Below are positions 11,165 through 23,100 of a stretch of DNA of 64,000 nucleotides, in pieces; the first letter of the stretch is position 1; each line of letters opens with the position of its first letter. The notes below the pieces were generated by a model. That model was given only the letters and a program-made list of their open reading frames with translations. It did not search any database and was not told where the DNA came from. Source of the stretch: Tribonema minus (Eukaryota; Sar; Xanthophyceae; Tribonematales; Tribonemataceae); contig JAFCMP010000516.1 in the NCBI GenBank assembly GCA_017506865.1, positions 1-64,000 on the forward strand. Reading direction: 5' to 3'. Position numbers and translations under genes: made by a program.

Positions 11165-12951
11165 AGCAGAATCACCACTGCGCTCCCTGGTGGTTCCTCA
11201 AGTCTCCTGCTGTGGCCTGTCAGGCTCTCTCTTCCGGGCTTCTGTGTCCGATAGCACGCCTTCCTCAGTGCGGCGCTGCTCTCATGACTGCCATCGAGGC
11301 CACGCCTGTTGTGATGCCCACAGCCTCGCAGTGGGCAGCACTAGTGAGCATTGTGCCCATTCCAGGTCATCGGCGACCACACTACTCATATCAGCGATGG
11401 AATGCGAGCCTTTTTTTTTTCCAGGAACTCCGACGGTTACATCTTCAGTGACCGTACCGAGATCTTGTGTGTAATCGAGTCCGAGTCGAGTTTCTTCTTG
11501 AGCAGTGCTGCTCTTGAACGGTGTGCATGGGTTAACGTAGTGGGGTGTTTCCTTGCTAGGCAGTGGGCCTTCTGGCGGCTGCCGCGGCCACGGTTGCAAA
11601 TACCTGCGAAATGTAGCTTCTCAACAACAGAGCACAAGTAAACACAACCAAGCTGGCTCAACGAGAGCTACATGTGCAAGACTACACTGCAAAAAGTTTT
11701 TTGCCAAAAACACAAGTTTCAATGCAAGCCTGCAGGCATGCGATATGAATAGCTTTGTGTTCAAGCGGACACCATACCAAGTGCTCTGCACAGGTCCCAC
11801 AAACCAAGCCTGCCTTGGGCTGCATTGTCAAGTCAGATCATGAGTTTTCAAACACTGTACCACTGTGTTTTCACTTTCAGCTAAGTGAATTGCAAAATTT
11901 GCAGCCCAAACCTGTGCAAAAATTACAGCCAGTGCAAGGGCGTGCCTATAGCATAGTGCATGAGCACGCCAGTGACAAAGCTCAGCATATCAAAATGCTG
12001 AGCAAACTCAGCAAGCAATGCACGACGCAGCGTACATAAAGCACACATTTGTAGCACCAGCTCGTGAATTACTTCCATTTACCGCTGGCTTAAACTGAGC
12101 AGGGTTGTACCCTACGTGCCTGTATCTACCATCCCCGACCTCCAGCGCACTCAGCCCCCTGGCTTGAGCACTGACTTCACCCCCTGCATGCCACCCTGGG
12201 GTCTCAGCCTGCGCGTTGTATGCACCGCTAGGGTACCAACTATGTTCAATGGACCCCCCCCCTCCCCCTCCACCCGTTACACACAGCGGCCGAGTGAGGG
12301 CGGCAGCGACATAAAACAACCGCCCACACGTGCGTACGTCTACACGAAAACAGTCAGTGGCTACAGCTCTACGGCAGCGAGCGCCGGGATTGCGACGAAG
12401 GCTGGGGGGGGCAAAGAGGAATGCCGCCCCCCCCCCCCCCCCCGCTTCCCTTTGCCTGCGACCTGCTCGCTTGATTGATACAGGATCACACAGTGTACAG
12501 TGACACTGTACACTGGTGTACAGCTGCGGTACATGGTTCACTGTGGACAGCAGCAGCGTACGTGCTCGGAGCTTGCCCCCCCCCCCCCCCACGCCCTCCT
12601 CCTCCCCCCCCCCCACCTCCTTTCTCAGGTCACATGATTACTCCGACACAAGCACCCCCCCCCCCCCCCCCAACGACTTGACGACAGCCTACTGAAACAG
12701 CACCGCGCCAGCGCAGGCTAAGAGAGCCCGAAACCGCTGCGCTTCCTGCAGGGTCACGCGCCGGTGCGGCGGCGCGGGAAATACGCAGACACCCCCTGAA
12801 ATCGCGGGTGCACCCGCCGCTGAATTCCCCCCCCACCCAAAGGGAGGGGTAGAGGAGGGGGACCCACGGTGGGCCCTCGGCTCGGCGGACGCGCCGCGAA
12901 GCGGCAGTTCAACTGTGGAGTTCGCCCGCCGCCTCGAGCAGCAACGGCGCG
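11165..12951. other. Intergenic region between cyclase start and HMGR stop
   Basis: No convincing gene. 11165-11660 is upstream of the cyclase ATG and may hold its 5' UTR or promoter. 12240-12690 contains several long C-runs on the plus strand and a perfect hairpin at 12491-12515. The HMGR 3' UTR should lie just below 12952. Confidence 0.6.
12491..12515. other. Perfect 11-bp inverted repeat with 3-nt loop
   Basis: 'cagtgtacagt' and 'actgtacactg' are separated by 'gac'. It lies about 440 bp past the HMGR stop codon. A further 'tacactggtgta' palindrome overlaps its right end. Role unknown; a transcript-end hairpin or protein-binding site is possible. Confidence 0.7.
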
Positions 12952-15900
12952 CTACTGCTTCTTGCGGTTGTGCTGCATGTGCGCGCGCACGAGCTGGTTC
13001 GACGCGAGCGCGGCCATGAGCGAGAGCTCGCCGGCGAGCACTGCCGCGGCGATGACCTGCGCGTAGGGTTGCACAAAAGCGTATTGTGAAGTTTAGTTCT
13101 CCGTTCAAGTGCCGCCTTTGTGGTATGACTATGCGCTCGGAATCGAGCAGCCTCACCAGATGCCCCACAAATGCGCCCTTCGCGCAGCATGTTTTCATGT
13201 CGAGGTTTGCTTGAGACGCATCCGTGGTTGCCAGATACGCCCCACATAACGCCGTCATTGTGTGGCCAAGTTATGTTTTTGTGCCACCCTACCTGTGCCA
13301 GCTGGCGCGCGTTCGCGCCGGGCGCGTCGGGCGCCTGCGACGCGCCGCGGCAGCCGATGACATCGAGGCACGCGGCCTGCGCGGGCAGCGAGGTGCCGCC
13401 GCCGACGGTGCCGACCTCTATGCACGGCATGTTGACCGAGACCAGGAGGTCTCCGTCGTCGGTCTCCTCCATGAGCGTCATGCACATGGACGCCTCGACG
13501 TTCTGCGCGGGGTCCTGGGGGAGGGGGGTAAAAAGGGGGGGGGGGGGAGGGGGGGGGGGGGGGGGGGAGTGCGTTGAGAGGACGGTTCGTGTTGCCGCCT
13601 TCACAACAGGCGCGTTGATGCTGACTGTAACTGTATTGTGAGGGCGGTACTGTACGATGGTCCACTGGTGTGCATGCAACACGATTGTGGCAAGGACAGG
13701 GGCATGATTGCAGTTGACGACAGTCAGCTTGATGCAATTGGGGCATGTTCAACAAGCGAGGTCCAGACCTGGCCTTGACATTTGTGCTGCAACACATTAT
13801 GGCCGTGTTGTTCTGCTTGGTCTCGTCCACTGCTTCACAGTTGTCCCAGCAAAGCTCCTCGTCACACGCAAACATATCCACACCACCACGCAAGGCGCGC
13901 ATGCGAGTGGGTGCGGCGAGCACTGCTGCAGCAGCGCGCGCCTCACCTGCCCCGTCGTCAGGAACATGGTGGTGACGACGTTGCTGGCGTGCGCGCTGAA
14001 GCCCTCACCCTCAAACCCTAACCAAAGTCACGTTGAGCGGCGGCGCTGAAACAACGTCTCTCACCTGCCCCGTCGCCAGGAACACGGCGGTGACGACGTT
14101 GCTCGCGTGCGCGTTGAAGCCGCCGAGCGCGCCCGCGAGCGCGCTGCCAATGAGGTTCTTCTGCACGTTCGTCTCGACGATCGCGCGCACGGTCGTCTTG
14201 AGCGTGGACTCGACGTAGCGCCCGGGGATGCGCGCCTCGCACACGACGCTCTTCCCGCGCCCCTCTATCCAGTTGATCGCCGCGGGCTTCTTGTCCGTGC
14301 ACATGTTGCCGGAGATGGCGATGAGCTCGAGCTCGGGGAAGGCCTCCGTGAGGAGGTCCACCGCCGCGAGGCACCCCTTCGACACCATATTCATGCCCAT
14401 CGCGTCGCCCGCCGCGCACACGAAGCGCAGGTACACGTTGCGCCCCGCGACGGCGCCCGTGACGGCGTTCAGCCGCCCGAAGGAGGTCGTCGACTCGAAC
14501 GCCGCCTTGACGCGCGCGAAGTTCGCGGGCGCCTCAACCCACTGCTTGACGCGCGCCGCGCCGATCGTGTCGGGCATGCGCAGGCACGGCGCGCGCGTGA
14601 TGCCGTCCTTGAGCACCACGGAGCGCGCGCCGCCGCCCTGCGAGATGGCCTTGCAGCCGCGGTTCGTGGACGCGACGAGGCACCCCTCCGTCGTCGCCAT
14701 CGGCACGTACACCTCGCGCCCGTCGAGCAGCAGCGGGCCGACGATGCCCACCGGCAGCGGCACGTAGCCGCACACGATCTCGCAGTTCGCGCCGAAGACG
14801 CGCGCGTAGTCGTAGCCCGCGTGCGGCAGCGCGCGCAGCGCGTCGTCGCGCCCGAGCCGTGCCGCGAAGACGCGCCGCCGCACCGCCACCGCGCGCGTGT
14901 GGTCGCCGAGCCGCGGCTCCAGCTGGTGGTCCTTGACGGCGCCGCTGAGCACTGCCTCCGCCACCTCCTCGTCTGACAGCGCCGCGAGGTCCTCGGGGGC
15001 AGCGGGCGCGCTGCGGGGCGGCCGCGCCGGTGCTGCCGCTGCCGCCGCGGCGGCGGCGGCGGGGGTAGGGGGTTCCGTGGGGGCGCTCAGCTCCGCGCCG
15101 CAGACCGTGGAGGAGGAACTGGCGGCGGTGTGCTGGCGGCGGTGAGACTTCTTGGCGGCGTGGCTGCTGCTGCTGCGGCGGCGCGCGCGCGGCGATGAGG
15201 GCGCGAGCCCCGCGTCCAAGTGGCCGAGGCCAAACGTGGAGGGCGAGCGCTGCATGGCCTCCTTGTCGAGGAACGACACGCCGAAGAAGCCAAAGAAGTA
15301 GGCCAGGCAGCCTGGGGGGGGAGGGGGTGGGGGGCGGGCGGTGAGTGTGTGGAGTGGAGAGCGGGCCCGCAAATGGGGGGGTGGGAGGGAGGGCGGGTGA
15401 AGGAGCAGCGCGGGGGCGCGGCGCTTTGTTATGCGCTGAGGCAAAGCGCCTTTGAGGGAGGAAAAAGAGTGCGTGGGCAGCGCAGTGGCATGTGGTTCAT
15501 CATCGCTGATGCATTGTGCAGTTGTGGTTGAGGGTGCACATGAGGAGCGACACAGGGTGACTAACCCTCATGATATGCCCCCCTTCAGAGGCACACAGGC
15601 GGCAGCAACTCCGCAGTGCTCAGAGGCACGCAGGTGGGGAGTGTGAAACAGCGCGGAAATGAATGCACTGCACGAGGCGTGAGTCAGGACTACTCTCACA
15701 GCCGCCATCTAAAACGCTTCATACTTCACACAGGACAGAGCACGAAGGGGAAGGGGGTTGGTTGTCTGAGGCCTGCACTCTGAGCTCTGCTTCGACATGG
15801 AGCTCCTTCTAAAGTAGTGCAAATCGTCAGCATTTGCTCCACACAAGGAGTTGGAACAAGTCTCATTGTCGATAAGCACCACTCTGCATGGCACTCTGTG

Positions 15901-16875
15901 CCTGCTACAGTAGCATGGCGCTGCGTATGCGGTTGCCGCTTTCAGGAGATGAGCGCTGTACAACTTCACACCCTGCCTGGCACTGAGCTGTAGGCAGTCC
16001 CACTGCAACAACAAGGGATCATGGAATCGAGGTCGGCGATCAAACTGGGCGACGGCAAATAGAACGCCTCTGCTGTATCTTAGGCCTCCAGGCGCTTCCG
16101 TCCTCACGATGTCATCCGCACAGAAGGAGTGCGCCTGGTTCTGCTGAAGCAAACCAATACCATATTCTCATGCTAACAGATCTGATGTAGGCTCGTGGCA
16201 CCGAGTAAGACACCACAACAAGAACGCCACGCGAACCGGCGAACACAACGAAGAGTAACATTTGATAAAGGCACACACGTACCGCACCACACCAGCAGAA
16301 TAGGGTAGAGCCCGCCTCCTTTAGATCCGCTCCCCGCCTGCATATCGCTGCTCACCGCCCTGTAGTTGAACGCTACGTACGCCAGAGACGCCGCGAACAC
16401 GCCCACAACGAAGTAGTTCAGCACCGACAAGACCTCCCACCGGGGAAGAGGCTCGGGCTTTCTCGGTTCTGCCCATGCCCCTGGCTGCTGCGCCTGCTGC
16501 TTGTGTTTGCTAGCCATGGCGCCCTCCTCTGAGCCGTTGAGAAACAGCTTGGTCAGAGTAAAGTAAACTAGCACTCCAGCGATCACGACTCCAATCGCCC
16601 CCAAATTGTCCAACACCAACAGGGCCGCGGGCGCCAGAACCTGTTGGATGGCGTGACGAGGGACGCTATCAGAAAGATGGAAGCCGAAAGCCAAGAAGTG
16701 ATACTGCAGAAGGTCAGCACAGAGTGGTGTGTGTGTACCAGCCGGAGCTTCGGCGGTTAAGCCATGATGGAGACACGCACGACGGAGAGCACGTTAGTTT
16801 GCCCATGCAAACGACAGCGGAGGTGCAAAGTGTAGGGCATGTACGGCATATTGAGGTGGTTCTCACCGTGTCCAT
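12952..16875 (-). CDS. HMGR: 3-hydroxy-3-methylglutaryl-CoA reductase
   Basis: Reduces HMG-CoA to mevalonate with NADPH, the committed step of the mevalonate pathway; ER membrane enzyme. Exons: 16867-16875, 16283-16640, 14065-15311, 13293-13514, 12952-13056; total 1,941 nt, 646 aa, all phases close. Residues about 4-122 hold a first membrane segment ('[18 protein letters not shown]') and part of a second that continues into '[14 protein letters not shown]'. A Ser/Arg/Ala-rich linker follows, then the catalytic domain: '[13 protein letters not shown]' (Glu), '[15 protein letters not shown]', '[11 protein letters not shown]' (Asp), '[14 protein letters not shown]' (Lys), 'DPAQNVEAS', '[12 protein letters not shown]', and C-terminal '[10 protein letters not shown]' with catalytic His 638. 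The tiny first exon (Met-Asp-Thr) is inferred from a good donor and matching phase; it is the least certain part. The usual inhibitory-kinase Ser after 'HNR' is Lys here. Confidence 0.96.
13942..14012 (-). repeat. Ghost copy of HMGR exon end and donor
   Basis: About 68 bp starting with 'ctcacctgccccgtcg' repeats 14060 onward at a distance of 118 bp, with roughly ten differences. It ends in a CCCTAA-type tract at 14014-14022. It keeps an intact donor and lies in intron 3 (13515-14064). The rest of that intron is unremarkable apart from a G-run at 13527-13567. Confidence 0.85.
15312..16282. other. HMGR intron 2
   Basis: A 971-bp intron. Its acceptor end (15312-15345) is almost pure C in the transcript. 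The 147-codon open frame on the minus strand (15709-16152) has no recognisable family and lies wholly inside the intron, so I do not call it a gene. Confidence 0.7.
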
Positions 16876-17160
16876 GATGCCTCGCGACGATGTTGGTGCC
16901 CAGACACGCACCTCGCTGGCTCTATGCGCGTAAAGCCATCGTCATCATCACTATGTCTCGGATTGAGGGGATGAAAGGCCACACATGTATGCACAAGCAT
17001 TGCGATTTTGGGGGGTAGGGGTTGGTAACTGTAACTTGAAGGAGGAGTCACAGAACAGCGTGTAGTTTTTTGCAGTGTCTGGGCGGCTGCAGTAGCTGCT
17101 CATCTATCAATATCATGAGTGTCTGGTTTACCGATAGGTAGGATATCAGAACAGCAAGCC
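16876..17160. promoter_or_regulatory. Shared divergent promoter region of HMGR and PIG-M
   Basis: The HMGR start (minus, 16875) and PIG-M start (plus, 17161) face away from each other with 285 bp between. No TATA box is obvious. The right part contains a short upstream open frame for PIG-M (17115-17141). Transcription start sites cannot be fixed from sequence. Confidence 0.65.
17115..17141 (+). promoter_or_regulatory. Upstream open reading frame before PIG-M
   Basis: ATG at 17115 runs 8 codons to TAG at 17139-17141 and ends 19 nt before the PIG-M ATG at 17161. If transcribed it could reduce initiation at the main start. Whether the transcript includes it is unknown. Confidence 0.45.
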
Positions 17161-20100
17161 ATGGGTGGCTCTCCTCACACCGACGAAGGCAACAGCAGGA
17201 TCCACACGTATCTTGTCTATGCAGCAGCTCTGGGCATTCGCCTAGCGCTGATTGCCTGGGGGCAGTGGCAGGATACTTGGGCAGGGGTAAGGTACACCGA
17301 CGTAGACTACGATGTGCTCACGGATGCAGCGGTGCTGATGGCAGCGGGAAGGAGCCCTTACAGCAGAGCTACCTACCGCTACACGCCGCTGTTGGCATGG
17401 CTGATGATTCTAAATGGTAAGCGTGCTTTGGAGTTTAAAGTGGCACACCAGTTGGATAGTCTGATACACAGTATGTGCATGCATGGACGAAGCGCAGGGC
17501 CGGGCTCTCAGCGATGAGAGCTGCATGCAACATGTCAGAATGAGGGCATGTTCCCCTTGCCTGAGAGCAGGAAGGCATCCATGCTGCTGGACTGTTGCAC
17601 ACAGTGCATCCTCAAACGCCTCGCATTGCGCACTCAGCTCAGCGATGAATACAAAAGTGTTTGAATGTTGCATTACAAGCACATGCTTGTACTTTCAGCC
17701 TACTGGCTGTGAGGTGCTGAAAGCTCCACACGTATGGTATTTACGTGATAGGCCCTCTGGATGCAAAGAGCATGAATGATCTTCCCGCTGAGCTGCTGCC
17801 AGCAGGTAAATGCAATCTAGTGCTCCTTGCCTACACGCGGCCAGCTCAGCAGTGTTGGCGCATCGTACACGGAGATGCGGCACTTCGTGCTCATCGTAGC
17901 GTACGCCTCGATGACCGTCGAGGGCCACTTTGCCTTCTAGTAGCAGCTCCACGCTGTTGCAGCGCTCAGCTGTCAATGCTGAGGCGTGCCTCAAGGCCTG
18001 CTCGGATGACCCGATGCTCTGCTGTCAGTTGCAAAAAGGCGCTGTTCAGAGTGCAGACTTGCTGCCTGCCGCGTGCGCACTCTTGGGGGGAAAAGTGCAG
18101 CACATTGCAGCTTCAATATGCATGCTCAGCATACTTGCATGACACGCACATGGTCTCAAGCACATTGTCCGTAACTATGCAATGCACATGGCGCCACTCC
18201 ATCGCATTGCTTGGCACAGGCATTGAGTTTAAACAATAGACGCGGTTGCCCAGAGCGTCTGGCATCCTGGCATTTGTACAGTGATCCCACTCCACATTGG
18301 CAAATCGGACTATGCTTGAGATATCTGTGTGAGGCATGAACAAGCCCCGTCAGTACCGTATACGTTGTTGAGTCTTGACCCACAGTATGTGCTGTCTGCG
18401 GTGTGCTTCACTCATCCAGCGCGCGCCGCAGCAGCCCCCCCCCCCCCCCCCCCCGCGGTGCACCGCTCGCACGAGCTGCTGCCCCCCACAACGCGCGAGC
18501 GCAGCGGCGCCTCACTTCTGAACACACAGCACTGCTCATAGTCATCACACACACACTCATCCCCGTAGCGCGTTGCCGCACCGCCGTCGCCGCCTCTCTC
18601 TCACGCGAGCCGCTCGGCATGCCGAGCGCTGCCGCGATGCGCCTCCACCCGGACGTAGCAGTGCTCATCACTCATCACACACACGCACCCATCCCATGAC
18701 GCGGTGTCGCACCACCGGCGCCGCCTCTCTCATGCGCCGCTTGTGTTGCGCGCCGCCGCCGCCCGTGCTGAGCGCTGCTGCAGTGTGCCTGTAGTAGTGC
18801 TCATCACTCATCACACAAACGCTCACCCATAGCACAATGTTGCGCCGCCGGCACTGCCTCTCTCTCACGCACGCGCGCTGCTGTCCGTGCTGAGCGCTGC
18901 CGCAGTGACCGTCCACCCGGCGTGCGGCAAGCTGCTCTTCGCGCTGGCCGATCTCGCCGTGGGCGCTGCGATAGAGGGCGTGCTGCGCGCGCGCGGGGTG
19001 CCGGCGGCGCACGCGCGTCAGTGCTCCGCGCTGTGGCTCTTCAACCCCGTCGCCGCGAACGTCAGCACGCGCGGCAGCTGCGACTCCATCACCTCCGCGC
19101 TGGTGCTGCTTGCCGCCATGTTTGCGTCAGGTGCGCGCGGGAGCGAGGCGTTGGGGCTGCGCGCACGCAGGCTTTATACGCGCTGCTGCGGTAGCAGTTC
19201 TGCTGATGAGAGTGGTCCTGGTGTGTCTGACGTGAGGTCAACATGGTGTGCGAACAGGGCGTTGTTGAAATGCGGCTCACCGTACATTGCAGCGCAACTT
19301 GTGCTGGTGCTGCTGACGGCAGAGTCTGCGCCAGGCAACATGTGACCATCAGGCAAGGCATCATTTGATGGGGCGCATATACACCCGGTGTCTGCGACCA
19401 GCCAAGTGAGCTGATAATCAAATCTCGCAGCAAAATATTGCGGCAAGCTCACAAACTATTGCACATGAGAAAAGGCTGGGTGCCTGCACGCAACATGATG
19501 GCGTACGCTTCGGACATGAACTGCGGCTTGTGTCAACATTGCAGTTGAGATCAGGTGCAGGCAGGCCCTGAATTGCCCTTTTGCAGCTGCTGCCGATGCG
19601 CTACCGCCAAGCTTGGACATGTCCACCAGCGCTCCAGCGAAGCATCAGCAGTGCTCGACCTTGAAGTGACGTGCCCCCTGCGCAGGCCCATCGCGGAGCG
19701 TCACCGCGGCGGCAGCGCTCGCAGCGCTGCCACTCATCAGCATTGCTCAATGCTGAAGTTGACGTGCCCCGTTGCAGGCCCATCGCGGAGCGTCACCGCG
19801 GCGGCAGCGCTCGCGGCGCTGCCGCTGGGCCTGGCGGTGCACATCCGCCTGTACCCGGTCATATACGCGCCGAGCTTCGCGCTGCACCTGGGCGCGCGCT
19901 GGCGCCGCGAGCGCAAAAAGGTGAGGCAACGGCAGTAAGTTGAGCTGTCATGTACGCTGACTCATGTCGCTGAGCGTTGGTGACGGTGAGAGCTCGTTCA
20001 GCCCTGAGCGCTGACACGTGCATTAAAAGAGGTGGGAACAGTAAGCGCTGGCGCCGTGAGCGTGACAAGGTAAGGCAATGGCAGTAAGTGCTAGGTGCTG

Positions 20101-23100
20101 TCATATGCACTGAGCGTTGATGACGCGTGCCTCTAGTGGTGCGGCGCGTGCTGGCGCCGCGCTCGTGAGAAGGTGAGGCAGTGGCAGTAAGTTGAGTGCT
20201 GTCGTGTGCGCTGAGCGTTGGTGCCGCGTGACTGCAGCGGCGTTGCTTGCAGAAGAGCGAGGGCATGGCCACGTTTGAGGCAGCGGCGTCGTGCTGTCAG
20301 TACCATATTCACCCGTGAATAGCCCTCCCCCCTGAACAGCCGCAGGGGGGGGGTGAAGGGGTGGGCGGTATATCGTGGCTGAATGAGCCTCTCTCTGCAA
20401 ACAATCGCAGCACCGCATTGGCGTAGCAGACCTGCTGACGGACAGAGGCAGTCAAGCCCTGAGCGCTGCCACGTTTGCAACAAGGTGAGGCCAGTAAGGG
20501 CCCTGAGAGTCGGGACATGCTTGAAAATGTGAGCGCTGCTGCGCTGCGCCTGCAGTAGCGCCGGCGTTGCGGGACTGTGTTGGGTTGCGGGCAGAACGGC
20601 AAGGAGCGCATGGCCGCGAGGCAGCGGCAGGCGCTGCCAATGCAGGAGCATAACGGCGAGGGCGTGGCCGCGCAGCAGCAGCAAGGTGCTGAGCGCTGGC
20701 ACTGCATTCAGCACCAATGACTACACTGCAGCAGCATAGTCTGTTCTGATACTGTGCAGCACACAGCTGCCTGTGATCCATGATTTGTACGTTGGCGCTG
20801 TGTGCGCAGACAGGCGGCAAGGGCTTGGTTTCACGGCAGCGATCAGCGCTGAGCACTGGCACTGCTGCATGTGCGCGAGAACGTGGCGGCACAGTCTCGT
20901 GGCAGCAGTGAGTGCTGGCCGCTGGGACCGCGCTGAGCGTTACTTTTGTGCGCAGCGTTGACCTTGTGGATGGAGGCATGAGGGCATCATCGCGTAGCAG
21001 CAACAGATGCCGAGCGTTGACGCTGCGCACCTTAAAGCAGGAGGAGATGGTCGCGTGGCAGCAGTAAGCGCAGAGCGTTGTCACTGCACAAACGAACAAT
21101 TGAGGATACGGGTCGTGTGGCAGCAGGAGGTGCGGAGAACCGGCACTGCGCTGAGCATTGTCACCATGCGCAATACAACGGGGGGTATTGGGGGCAGGGC
21201 TGCGTGGCAGGCGCTGAGCGCAGGAGCTGAGCACTGACACCATGTGACCGCCATCAACCAGAGCTGTCATGTTATGGAATCAATGGCATGTGTTGCAAGG
21301 TGATGTTAGCCGAACGCCACTTCTGATTCAGCATGACATCAGTGCTCGTCAGCACCTAACACTGTCAGTGAAGCCGGTGCTGACAAGCCCCGCCGTGACA
21401 CCGATGTACTCGCAGCCGGTGCCGACCAGCACTGCTTTGATGCCCCCCAATAGCACTCACGGGGCGTGCACTTGTCAGGAGTGCTGACAAAACCCTCTGA
21501 CATGTGCTCCGCCTACTGACAGCGCACAGCTCAGCTCATGATGAGGTTGAGTCCTGTTGGGCACAAACGTGGCTGTTGATGTTTGCTTCCTGGGCCTCAA
21601 TAGCCACTTCTTCTAAGTAGCAATGCATGCACTAGCTGCAAGTCTTGCGGCTGCTCGCGCCCCTTGGTCGTCCATCTCTAGCACGGTGGTGAGCTATACG
21701 CGCTCTCACCTACCTGCCTGCCCCACGCAGTCGCCCATCAAAGCACGCGCAGCGCCCATCATCGATGTACTCACAGCCGGTGCCAACGATCCCTGCTTCG
21801 ATGCCCCCAGACAGTGCCCATGCTCCCGGGGTGTGCTCTTATCAGCAGTGCTCACACACACCTTCAACATGCGCCCCGCCTGCCCACATGTTGCAGGTGG
21901 GGATATATCTTATATGTCCCCCCTCCCCCCCCCCCCCCCCCTCCACGCAGTCTCCCACAAAAGCACGCGCAGCGCCCCTCATCGAGGTCCTCAAGGACGG
22001 CCTTTCGCCGCCGGCGCTGCTGTTTGCGGCGGCAGCAGCAGCGACGGCGGCGGGCGCGGCGGCGGCGTGCGTGCGCGCGTACGGCAACGCGTACGTCGAC
22101 CACGCGCTGCGCTACCACGCGACGCGCGCCGACAACCGCCACAACTTCTCCATGTACTTCTACTGGATCTACCTGGACTACGAGGTGCGCTGGGCGGCAG
22201 ATGTTGAGATGTAGGGTTTGAAGTAGGGCTAGGATGAGGATTAGAGTTACCACGCGACGCAAGCCGACAGCCGCCACAACTTCTCCATGTACTTCTACTG
22301 GATCTACCTGGACTACGAGGTGCGCTGAGCAACTGAAGTTTAGATGTACTTAGGGTTTGGTGTAGGGCTGGGACTAGGGCTGGACCATGCGATGCCCATC
22401 GATAACCGCTACAACTTCTCCATAACTTCTAGTAAATCTACATCAACTATGAATTGCGCTGCCGGTGGGATTGAGTTGTAGGGGTAACGCTAGGGCAAAG
22501 GTGAGGGATAGGGTTCAGAATAGGGAAGGGCAGCGCGCTCAGCTTTTTGTGCTGCACCGCAACTGCGGCAGGACCCACTGGAGTGTTTCCATGTGCTTCT
22601 GCTGGATCTACATACAGCCCTGCGGATTGAGGAGTAGGTTCAGCAATGGTCTGACAGCGCGCTGTCCATGTAGTACAACCACTGCGTAAGAAAGTAACGA
22701 GTCAGTGCTCAAGTGCACGCGTTCAGACACGTGGCGTCGCTCTGCAGTCCCCCTTGCAAGTCACTGCTCCCAAGTCCTGCACTGGTCCATGGGATCACTC
22801 TGTGATCACCTAGCTCAGAAGGCGGGGTATGTGCCGCAGTTCAACTGGTCTATTGAACATGCGAACCGAGCTCGACGGTCCGTTCACTGAGCAGATTGAA
22901 GTTTGGCCGCAGTACTTGCGGCACACTGTGTACTGTAAGCGTGGCTGTCAACGCATGAACCCCTTGAAAACACGTGGGTGCTGTAGTAACACAGCGGTGC
23001 CGGCCACCTCATGATGGACTCGGGAGGATACAGGTACCTGAATTTCACATCAACCATACATACCACCTAAGTAAAAGCTTGAGGAATAAAGTATACTGAC

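Noticed and set aside
14107-14976. 289-codon open frame on the plus strand
   Set aside because: It is antisense to the HMGR catalytic exon; long antisense frames are expected at this GC content and it is Arg/Ala/His-rich without domains.
15709-16152. 147-codon minus-strand frame
   Set aside because: It lies entirely in HMGR intron 2, with no domain or composition signal.
16641-16694. Start of HMGR at a TTG at 16694
   Set aside because: It is not an ATG; a CAG acceptor lies at 16641, and the ATG exon at 16867-16875 has a good donor and fitting phase.
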